Both the position numbers and the translations under genes were made by a program. From JAGMXM01 sp964458325 (GTDB taxonomy: Bacteria; Verrucomicrobiota; Verrucomicrobiia; Limisphaerales; UBA1319): a DNA stretch of 50,458 nucleotides. The notes beneath the pieces are model-generated. The model saw nothing but the letters and a program-made list of their open reading frames with translations, was not told where the DNA came from and searched no databases. The stretch lies in assembly GCA_964458325.1 (NCBI GenBank), contig CAYWIM010000027.1, positions 1 to 50,458 on the forward strand, written 5' to 3'. Shown here one piece after another: positions 9,202 to 17,600 of this stretch (positions are counted from its first letter, which is position 1; every line of letters starts with the position of its first letter).

Positions 9202-10656
9202 ATGTCAAAACTAACTCGGCGCAGTTTTCTGAAATACTCGATGGCCGCGGGCGCCACGGTGTGGATCGGCGGCACGGCGTCCACCCCGCGCGTGTTTGGG
9301 GCCAATGACCGGCTCCGCATCGCGGTGGCGGGCGTCAATGGGCGGGGGGGCAACCACATCAGCGGCTGGCTCGAGCAGCCCAACGTCGAGATCGCGTGCC
9401 TTGTCGACCCGGACCAGCGTGTGCTGGGGAACCAGCTGAAGAACCTGGAAAAGAAGGTCGCAGGCAAGTATGCCTGCAAAGGCGTCGCCGACATCCGCCG
9501 GGCGCTCGAAGACAAGACCCTTGATGCCATATCGATCGCCACGCCCAATCACTGGCACTCGCTGATGACCATTTGGGCCGCCCAGGCCGGCAAGCATGTC
9601 TATGTCGAAAAGCCGATGAGCCACGACATCGCCGAAGGCCGCGTCGCCTGGGAGGCGCAGAAGAAATATGGGGTGGTCGTCCAGCACGGCACGCAGAGCC
9701 GCAGCAGCGCCTCCAACGCCGGCCTCCACCAAGCCATCCACGCGGGCAAGTTCGGCAAGCTCAAGATCTCCTACGGTTACGCCTGCAAGCCGCGCGCCGG
9801 GATCGGTTTCAAACAGCCGTCCGATCCGCCGGCCGACCTCGATTGGAACCTGTGGCGTGGCCCGGCGGTCATCCCCCAATTCCACGCCAACCTGGTCCAT
9901 TACAACTGGCATTGGTTCTGGGTGAGCGGCAACGGCGAGCTCAACAACCAGGGCACGCACCAGCTGGACATGGCCTATTGGGCGCTCGATCCGACCGTGA
10001 CCCTGCCCGTCCGCGCCATGGCGATCGGCGGGCGGTTCCAATGGAACGACCAGGGCGAGACCCCGAACACCATGTTCGGCATCGCCCAATACCCCAACGG
10101 CCAATACGTGTTCTTCAACGTGCGCAACGTGAACTACAAGGGGTATCAGCACCAGGTCGAGAACGAGTATTATTTCGAGGACGGCGGCAAGATCGTCGAC
10201 AACCTGTATTACGCCAAAGGCAGCAGCCAGGGCGAGAAGGTGTCGGTCCCGGCCGGCAACGTCACTCCAGGAGGCAACTGGGGCAGCTTCATCGCCGCCT
10301 GCCGCGCCGGCAAGCCCGAGATGGCCAACGGCACCGCCGCCCAGGCGCATTACAGCTGCACGCTCGGCCACGTGATCAACAACTCCTATCGCCTCGGCCA
10401 GAAGGTGCCGTTCAACGCCAAAGCCGGCCGGTTCGGCGATAACCGGGATGCCTACGAGCATTTCATGACGCTCCACGCCCTGATGCGCGACGGTGTCGGC
10501 GTGCCGGAAAACGACGCCCAATACATCGTCGGCCCCTGGCTGACCTTCGATCCCAAGACCGAGCGGTTCACCGGCGAGTTCGCCGCCCAAGCCAATCGGC
10601 TCGTCAAAGACCCCAACCGGCCCGGATTCGAAGTGCCCGCCCCGGACAAGGTCTGA
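9202..10656 (+). CDS. Tat-exported Gfo/Idh/MocA family oxidoreductase
   Basis: 484 residues. The start is fixed by the twin-arginine signal MSKLTRRSFLKYSMAAGAT; the frame is open upstream to 8875, but that part is antisense to the DUF3748 gene. A Rossmann domain follows, with the dinucleotide loop AVAGVNGRGG near residue 50 and the family EKP motif at residues 136-138 (catalytic Lys137). The C-terminal beta-sheet domain contains NNQGTHQLDMAYWAL, whose histidine is typical of the active site. Such exported members probably carry a tightly bound NAD(P) and act on sugars outside the cytoplasm; the reaction is not known here. A strong hairpin follows the stop. It is one of three such paralogues in the window. 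Confidence 0.93.
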   Translation: MSKLTRRSFLKYSMAAGATVWIGGTASTPRVFGANDRLRIAVAGVNGRGGNHISGWLEQPNVEIACLVDPDQRVLGNQLKNLEKKVAGKYACKGVADIRRALEDKTLDAISIATPNHWHSLMTIWAAQAGKHVYVEKPMSHDIAEGRVAWEAQKKYGVVVQHGTQSRSSASNAGLHQAIHAGKFGKLKISYGYACKPRAGIGFKQPSDPPADLDWNLWRGPAVIPQFHANLVHYNWHWFWVSGNGELNNQGTHQLDMAYWALDPTVTLPVRAMAIGGRFQWNDQGETPNTMFGIAQYPNGQYVFFNVRNVNYKGYQHQVENEYYFEDGGKIVDNLYYAKGSSQGEKVSVPAGNVTPGGNWGSFIAACRAGKPEMANGTAAQAHYSCTLGHVINNSYRLGQKVPFNAKAGRFGDNRDAYEHFMTLHALMRDGVGVPENDAQYIVGPWLTFDPKTERFTGEFAAQANRLVKDPNRPGFEVPAPDKV

Positions 10657-10679
10657 TCGATCCCATCCTGCGGCGATCG

Positions 10680-10706
10680 CCCCCCGCTCCATCGAGGAGC
10701 GGGGGG
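10680..10706 (+). terminator. GC-rich hairpin after the oxidoreductase
   Basis: An 11-bp perfect stem (CCCCCCGCTCC / GGAGCGGGGGG) with a five-base loop ATCGA begins 24 bases after the stop. There is no T-tract, so intrinsic termination is plausible but not proven. It may instead protect the 3' end of the transcript. Confidence 0.55.
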
Positions 10707-10756
10707 GGCTCGAGATTGGTCTTGCCGCGCTTGCTGCGATCGAGCGGATTTTGCCA

Positions 10757-12724
10757 ATGAATCATCTCCCTGCGTTCCCAGCCGCGCTTTGGCTGGCTGC
10801 CGCCCTGGCCGCCATTGTCCCCACGCGCGCCGCCCAGCCGTCCGTTGTCGAGGCGCACACCCTCGGATACGATCCCGCGGATGCCACCAAGGCGCTGCAG
10901 GCGGCGATCTCTTCCGGCGCGGGAACGGTCCTCGTTCGCAAAATGGATGGTCCTTGGATCGTGGATCCGATCCGGCTGGCGAGCGACCAGGAGCTGATCT
11001 TCGAGCCGGGCGTTGTGGTGCTGGCCAAGAAAGGATCCTTTCGCGGGTCGAACGACTCGCTCTTCACCGCCGCGTCCGGAAGGAACATTCGCCTGACCGG
11101 CCCTGGCGCCGTCTGGCGGATGCACCGTTCGGACTACGATGCGCCGCCCTACCGGAAGGCCGAATGGCGCCATGCCCTCAACCTGCGCAGCTGCACCAAT
11201 GTCGCCGTGGCCGGCCTCACCCTGGCCGAGAGCGGCGGCGACGGCATCTACCTGGGCGTGGACCGCTCGGGCGGGCCCAATCGCGACATTGTCATTCGGG
11301 ACGTCGTGTGCGACCGCAACTATCGGCAGGGGATCAGCGTCATCAGCGCCGAAAACCTGATGATCGAAAACTGCGTTCTCAAGAACACCGCGGGCACCGC
11401 CCCCGCGGCCGGGATCGACTTCGAGCCGAACCACCCGGGCGAATGCCTCGTCGATTGCGTCATGCGGGGCTGCGTGTCGGAAGACAATCAGGGGCTGGGT
11501 TGCCATTTCTACCTCAACAACCTGGATGCCGCGAGCCGGCCGCTTTCGATCCGGATCGAGGATTGCATCTTCCGAGGCACGAACCGCCAGTCGCTCAACG
11601 TATCTCTGCCGATGCGGAATCGGGACTCGCTGGTGGCCGGCCGAATCGATTTCGTCCGGTGCCGGTTCGAGGAGCAGGGCCATGCGGGGATCGCGATCTC
11701 GAAGCCCGCCCTGGGCGCGCGGCTCCGGTTCGAGGGCTGCCTGCTGGCCGATCCCGCAGCCTCGCCGGCCCTTGCGTCGCCGATCGTCCTCCAGGCTCGA
11801 GCCGGAGCCAGGCTCAGGCTCGGCGGCATCGATTTTGGCCGGTTCGTTTGCCGGGAGAAAATCCGGCGTCCGCTGTTCGATTATCCCAGCGGCGGCGCCG
11901 TGCCCCTGGAAGCGATCGAGGGCGTGTTGATTCGGGAGCTGGATGGGCGCGCCGAGCCGATCGTGCTGGACGCCGCCTGGCTGGCGGAGGCCTCCCCGCC
12001 GAACCCATTCTTCGACCTGGCCGCCGTGCCGGTCGATTGGATGCAGCTGCCCCAGCGGGCCGCGTGGACCGAGGTTCGCCCGCTGCCCGCGCACCGGTTG
12101 CGGGGGCCTGCCACCTTCGCGCTGCATGCTCGCGCCGGTGAACACGTCCGGTTGGTCCTGCGGTTCCAGGCCGTGGGGGCCGCGACGAATCCCAATCCGT
12201 TCGCCGTCCACGTCACAAGACCTTCCGGCCAGTCGGTCGCGCGATTCACGGGCCAGCTCGGAGCGGATTGCGCCAGCCAGTTCGCCGCGCCCGAAGCCGG
12301 CGTCTACCTCGTCCAATGCGATCCGGGCCGGCACACCGTGACCGCGGCGGCCTCGACGCATCCCCTCTGCGTGCTGGGCCAGGAGGGATTATTTCACTGG
12401 GTGCGCACGGAGGCCACATTCTATTTTTCGATGCCCGCGGGGTCGGGCGATTTCGGGCTCCAGGTCAGCGGCGGCGGCGGCGAGGAGCGGGCGAAAGCCA
12501 GCCTGTTCGATCCGGACGGACGCCGGGTCTGGGCCGAGGACGCCATCGACAACCCTCGAAGCTTCATCGGGCGCGCGCCCTCCTCGGGACCGGACCGGAT
12601 CTGGCAACTGCGACTCCAGCGCCCGGATCGAGGCGTGCATGAAGATCATTACGTCGAGCTGCGCGGTGTGCCCGCGATTCTGTTTTTCGAGCCCGCAGGA
12701 TTGATTCCCGAACCAGCGCCATGA
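10757..12724 (+). CDS. Secreted right-handed parallel beta-helix protein (pectate-lyase-like fold)
   Basis: 655 residues, beginning with a signal peptide (MNHLPAFPAALWLAAALAA). Residues 30-400 show beta-helix coils: FEPGVVVLAKKGSF, then repeated short strands such as SGRNIRLTGPGAVW, SCTNVAVAGLTLAESGGDGI, NRDIVIRDVVCDRN and AENLMIENCVLKNT. The order (epithet 'GDGI' coil, then 'NYRQGISV') is that of pectin/alginate-lyase-like and GH28-related carbohydrate-active helices. The last 200 residues form a separate beta-rich region. No definite catalytic triad can be assigned. Its stop overlaps the sulfatase start by four bases (ATGA), so the two are translationally coupled. Together they suggest handling of a sulfated, possibly uronic, polysaccharide. 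Confidence 0.85.
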   Translation: MNHLPAFPAALWLAAALAAIVPTRAAQPSVVEAHTLGYDPADATKALQAAISSGAGTVLVRKMDGPWIVDPIRLASDQELIFEPGVVVLAKKGSFRGSNDSLFTAASGRNIRLTGPGAVWRMHRSDYDAPPYRKAEWRHALNLRSCTNVAVAGLTLAESGGDGIYLGVDRSGGPNRDIVIRDVVCDRNYRQGISVISAENLMIENCVLKNTAGTAPAAGIDFEPNHPGECLVDCVMRGCVSEDNQGLGCHFYLNNLDAASRPLSIRIEDCIFRGTNRQSLNVSLPMRNRDSLVAGRIDFVRCRFEEQGHAGIAISKPALGARLRFEGCLLADPAASPALASPIVLQARAGARLRLGGIDFGRFVCREKIRRPLFDYPSGGAVPLEAIEGVLIRELDGRAEPIVLDAAWLAEASPPNPFFDLAAVPVDWMQLPQRAAWTEVRPLPAHRLRGPATFALHARAGEHVRLVLRFQAVGAATNPNPFAVHVTRPSGQSVARFTGQLGADCASQFAAPEAGVYLVQCDPGRHTVTAAASTHPLCVLGQEGLFHWVRTEATFYFSMPAGSGDFGLQVSGGGGEERAKASLFDPDGRRVWAEDAIDNPRSFIGRAPSSGPDRIWQLRLQRPDRGVHEDHYVELRGVPAILFFEPAGLIPEPAP

Positions 12725-14409
12725 ACCACGCCAATCGTGCAACCGGCTCGGCGCGTCCCGGCGCCGCCCGTTTCATCGTGCCGGCCTTCCTGGCTGCCGT
12801 GGCATCGATGGCATGGGCCGCCTTCCCGGGTGACGCGGCTGCCCCGCCCGCGACCGGCCGGCCCGCTGACCTGCCCGGCCGGCCCAACATCGTCTTCATC
12901 CTCTGCGATGATCTGGGCTATGGCGACGTGCGCTGTTTCAATCCTGCCGGCAAGATCGCAACGCCGTCTTTCGACCGGCTGGCCGCGCAGGGGATGCGCT
13001 GCACCGATGCCCACTCCTCATCATCCGTCTGCACGCCCACGCGATACAGCCTCATGACCGGCCGCTACTCGTGGCGGTCGCGCCTCCAGAGCGGCGTGCT
13101 GGGCGGACTGAGCCCGCTCCTCATCGAGGAGGGGCGCCTCACGGTTGCCGAGCTGCTCCGCCGCCATGGCTATCACACTGCCGCCATCGGCAAATGGCAC
13201 CTCGGCATGGGCTGGGCCCGCATCCCCGGCGGCGCCGTCAGCGAGCTCGCCATCGAAACCGCCGCCCAGCATCGCAGCGTCGATTTCGCCCAGCCCATCC
13301 GGAACGGGCCCATGACGGTCGGGTTCGACCAATATTTCGGCATCAGCGCGTCGCTCGATATGGTGCCCTATGCGTTCATCGAAAACGACCGGCTCACCCG
13401 GATGCCCACGGCCGACCGCAGCTTTCCCATGATGCTCGGCCAGTCCGGCAAGCAGACTCGGCCCGGCCCGGCGGCGCCGGAGTTCGAGGCCATGGATGTC
13501 CTGCCGATCCTCGCGCGGCGCGCGGTCGCCTGCATCGAGAGCCGCGCCGCCGCCGCCCGCGCCGGCCATCCATTCTTCCTCTATGTTCCCCTCAACGCGC
13601 CGCACACGCCGATCCTCCCCGCCCCCGAATGGCAGGGCCGCGCCGGCCTCAACCCTTATGCCGACTTCGTCATGCAGACCGATGCGGCCATCGGCCAAAT
13701 CCTGGACGCGCTCGACCGGCACGGGCTCGCCGATCAAACCCTCGTCATCGCCACCAGCGACAACGGATGTTCCCCCGAGGCGAACTTCCCCCGGCTCGCC
13801 AGCGCCGGACACCATCCCAGCGCCGGTTTTCGGGGCGCCAAGGCCGACATTTATGAGGGCGGCCACCGCGTTCCGTTCGTGGCGCGCTGGCCCGGCCGCA
13901 TCCCTGCCGGCGCCTCCAGCGCCGCTCTTCTGTGCCTGGTCGATCTCATGGCCACGTGCGCGGACCTGCTCGAGGTGGCGTTGCCGCCCAATGCCGGCGA
14001 AGATAGCGTCAGCTTCCTCCCCGTCCTCCTGGGCCGCGCCCGCGCGCCCGGCCGCCCGACGCTGATCCACCATTCCATCAACGGATCTTTCGCCATCCGC
14101 CAAGGCCCGTGGAAGCTCGCCTTATGCCCCGACTCCGGCGGCTGGAGCGCGCCCAGGCCGGGTTCCGCCGCCGCGCGGGACCTCCCGGCAGCCCAGCTCT
14201 TCAACCTCGACGCCGATCCAGGCGAAACCAACAATCTCTCCCCCCAATACCCCGGCATCGTCGCCCGCATGACCGCACTGATCGAACGGCAGGTCGCCCA
14301 GGGACGGACCACCCCGGGCCCGCCTCAGACCAACGCGGTCCACGTGCAAATTCGGAAAAGCACGGGCGGCGGACGCCCTCGTCCGCAGCAGCCGGCTTCC
14401 AAGCCTTGA
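12721..14409 (+). CDS. Secreted type I sulfatase (Cys-type)
   Basis: 562 residues with an N-terminal export signal. The sulfatase signature is complete: the metal pair DD at residues 63-64 in FILCDDLGYGD, and CTPTR at 104-108, where Cys104 would be converted to formylglycine by a maturase. GKWHLGMGW and ATSDNGCSPE are also present. The C-terminal part has the PWKL and LFNLDADPGETNNL segments usual in PVC sulfatases. It hydrolyses sulfate esters of carbohydrates, probably in the periplasm or outside; the exact linkage is unknown. It is coupled by a 4-base overlap to the beta-helix gene. No formylglycine-generating enzyme lies in the window. Confidence 0.95.
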   Translation: MNHANRATGSARPGAARFIVPAFLAAVASMAWAAFPGDAAAPPATGRPADLPGRPNIVFILCDDLGYGDVRCFNPAGKIATPSFDRLAAQGMRCTDAHSSSSVCTPTRYSLMTGRYSWRSRLQSGVLGGLSPLLIEEGRLTVAELLRRHGYHTAAIGKWHLGMGWARIPGGAVSELAIETAAQHRSVDFAQPIRNGPMTVGFDQYFGISASLDMVPYAFIENDRLTRMPTADRSFPMMLGQSGKQTRPGPAAPEFEAMDVLPILARRAVACIESRAAAARAGHPFFLYVPLNAPHTPILPAPEWQGRAGLNPYADFVMQTDAAIGQILDALDRHGLADQTLVIATSDNGCSPEANFPRLASAGHHPSAGFRGAKADIYEGGHRVPFVARWPGRIPAGASSAALLCLVDLMATCADLLEVALPPNAGEDSVSFLPVLLGRARAPGRPTLIHHSINGSFAIRQGPWKLALCPDSGGWSAPRPGSAAARDLPAAQLFNLDADPGETNNLSPQYPGIVARMTALIERQVAQGRTTPGPPQTNAVHVQIRKSTGGGRPRPQQPASKP

Positions 14410-14447
14410 GCCGGACGCGACAGCGTCGCATTCCGATAGCCAAGTGG

Positions 14448-14525
14448 GTAGGGCGGCCACTCCGTGGACGCCGCATTGACAGCTGCAAGCTTACAGCCCG
14501 GCGCGCAGCGGAGTGCGCGCCCCAC
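14448..14525 (+). repeat. REP-like 78-bp hairpin, family A, copy 1 (diverged)
   Basis: The outer arms GTAGGGCGGCCACTCCGTGG... and its near-complement ...CGGAGTGCGCGCCCCAC can pair over about 26 bases around a 25-base loop with AGCTGCAAGCTTACAG. The same element occurs at 39514-39590 and as a half copy at 50398-50447. This copy has a changed loop and one changed outer base. It lies between the sulfatase and the CotH gene. Confidence 0.85.
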
Positions 14526-14581
14526 CTTTCAGGTGAATGAGCCGCCGGCTCGTCCGCGGCGTTTGGCTGGAGATTCATACC

Positions 14582-14610
14582 ATGACAATTCGATCCGCTA
14601 TCGGTATGTT
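14582..14610 (+). promoter_or_regulatory. Candidate sigma-70-type promoter for the CotH gene
   Basis: ATGACA, a 17-base spacer and TATGTT give 5/6 and 4/6 matches to the -35 and -10 consensus. The box ends 15 bases before the ATG at 14626. The region is clearly more AT-rich than its surroundings. The leader would be very short, with no obvious Shine-Dalgarno sequence. Confidence 0.35.
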
Positions 14611-14625
14611 GATCATTGGCGGATT

Positions 14626-17600
14626 ATGAATATGCGTCTGACAATGTTTGCCATCCGGCTCCGAGGCTTCCAATGGAGGATAGCATCTGCGGGAGCCGCG
14701 GCATGGCTGGCCATGGCCAGCGCCCCCTGCGCCCGTGCGAATGTCTGGATCAGCGAGATTGTCGCCGACAACGAAAATGGCCTCCAGACGGCTGCCGGCA
14801 AAGCTGCCGACTGGATCGAGCTGCACAATAGCAGTCCGAACGCGGTCGACCTGAGCGGGTGGCATCTCACCGACCAGGCCGCACAGCCGGTCCTGTGGCG
14901 GTTCCCCGACGGCGCCACGATCGCTCCCCAAGGCTACCTGGTCATCTTCGCCGACAGCTCCGACGTCTCGATCACCAACAAGGAAATCCACGCCAGCTTC
15001 AGCCTCAACAAGGAGGGCGAATACCTCGCCCTGGTCCTTCCCGATGGCATGACCGTTGCCGACGCGCTCGCGCCGGAATTTCCGCCGCAGATCGAGGATG
15101 TCTCTTACGGCCGCGCGCTCTTTGACGAACGCGAGCTGATCGGCGGCGGATCTCCTGTGCGCTATCGGATCCCGAATGCGGCCGGGACGGCGCCCTGGAC
15201 CGACGCGGCCGGCGCACTGGGGTTCACTGGCGTGAGCGGCGCCTTCACGGTCCGCTACTACGAAATGAATAGCGGCATCGACAACATCGATGCGGCCGAA
15301 AGCATGGCAGCCAACAGCGCCTACTGGATGACCGATCGCGCCTATCCGATCGTCGGCGAATACGACACGATCGACTTCCATGCCAACTCCGATTCGGGCT
15401 ACTTCGGGAACAACGCGCTTTTTCCCGGCCACGATTACGCCGGCCAGGACAAGGAGTGTTTTGTGGTCGCCGCCGCCGGCGCCATTTACGTGCCAACCGC
15501 AGGCGAGTGGACCTTCGCTGTCGGCAGCGACGACGGCTTCCGCCTCCGGATTCGCGGTCACGGCGTCGATTTCGAATCCGAATTCCCCACCGGGCGCAGC
15601 TTCGGCACGACGCTGGCCACATTCAACTTCCCCGTGGCCGGCGTCTATGACCTGAATCTCGTCTACTACGAGAACTACGGCGGCGCGAGCGTCGAGCTGT
15701 CCGCGGCTCGGGATTTTCAAAGCGATTTCTCATTCGAGGCATTCCGCCTGGTCGGCGATCCCGCCGGCGGCATCCTCCACGCCGGCGCCATTGGATCGTT
15801 CATCGAGACCGACGTGGCCAAGCCAATGAAAGATGTCAACTCCCGCCTCGACGCCGAGTACGGGTTCTTTCTCGACAAGGCTCCCGCCGCAGGCGATGCG
15901 TTCGTGCTTTCCGTGCGCTGCGCGGACGGATTCAGCGCCAGGGTCAATGGCGTGCCTGTCGCCGCCCTCCATGCGCCCGAGCCGCTGCTATGGAATAGCG
16001 CCGCCGCCGCCGCCCGGCCGCTGGCCGATGCCGTGCAGTGGCTCTCCTATCCCGTCCCCGCCTCCCTGCTCGTCACGGGCGCCAACAGCCTTGCCATCAC
16101 TGCGCTGAACGATTCCGCCGCCGACTCGGAATTTCTGATTCAGCCCCGCCTGACCTGGCGCGTGGCCCAGGATGCGCTGTTTTATTTCAAAACCCCAACC
16201 CCAGGGGCGGCCAATGGCCAGGCATACACCCCCCCCACTCCCATCGTCGCTGCCAGCGAGCCGCGCGGATACAAGACCGCCGCCTTCAACGTCTCTCTCG
16301 ATTCCCCGGTTGCCTCCGCCCCGATCCGCTACACCCTCGATGGCAGCCCACCCAAAACCAACTCGACGCTCTACACCGGCCCCATCTCCGTCTCGAAAAC
16401 CACCACGCTGCGCGCCGCAGTCGTCGATCCCAGGAGCGTCCGGCAGAACGTCACCACCGTCACGTGGCTGTTCATCGAGGACATCGTCCGCCAGAGCACG
16501 GCCACGCCCGGGGGCTGGCCTGCGAGTTGGCAGGTCAACAACCACGTCATGGAATACGGCATGCGGGAGTCGATCGTCTCCGGCGATCCGGTGCGCCTCC
16601 GCAACGGCATGACCAACGCCATTGCCTCCCTTTCCCTCGTCACCGATCGGGCGAACCTCTTCAATCCCCAGACCGGCATCTACGTCAATCCAGGCAATGA
16701 CGGGCGCCAGTGGGAGCGGCCTGTCTCGGTCGAGCTCATCGATCCCGTTCGCGGCTCCGGATCCGAATTCCAGATCAACGCCGGGATCCGGATCCGCGGC
16801 GCTTACAGCCGGAGCTCGAGCAATCCCAAGCACTCGTTCCGCCTCTTTTTCCGGTCCGATTACGGCGACGGCAGGCTGCGCTTCCCGCTCTTCGACGACG
16901 AGGGGGCGTCCGAGTTCGACAAGGTGGACCTGCGGACCTCGCAGAACTACTCGTGGGCCTACGAGAACAGCGACCAAGATACCTTTGTCCGCGAGGTCTT
17001 CTCCCGCGATTCCCAGCGCGACATGGGCATGCCGTACACCCGCAGCCGCTACTACCACCTCTACATCAATGGCCAATACTGGGGCCTCTACCAAACCCAG
17101 GAACGCGGCGACGCGGACTTCGCCGCCACCTATCTGGGGGGCGACAACGACGATTGGGACTGCATCAAGACCACCATCCCCGGATATACCACCACCGCCA
17201 GCGACGGCAACTTCCAGGCCTTCTACGCCCTCCATCAGCTGGCCGTCAACCAGGGCTTCGGCGGCTCCCTCTCCAATAACCTCCTGCGCATCAAAGGGCT
17301 CAATCCCGACGGCACGCCCAACCCCGCCTACCCCGTTTACCTCGATGAGGACAACCTGATCGTCTACATGCTGATCGCCTATTACACCGGCGATCCGGAC
17401 TCGCCCGTCTCGATCTGGGGCGGATTCCCCAACAACATGTACGCCCTTTACAACCGCAGTGCGCCCGCTGGCTTTCAGTGGCTGCGCCACGACGCCGAAC
17501 ATTCGCTGGGCGCCCACGGCAGCTACCCCGTCACCTGCAACACCACCGCCGCCGGCGCCAATTTCACCTCCCAATCCCAGTTCAATCCCGCCACGCTCCA

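Noticed and set aside
14464..14625. Upstream extension of the CotH frame
   Set aside because: It translates the REP element (the copy's second arm) and then AT-rich promoter-like DNA; the signal peptide starts at 14626.
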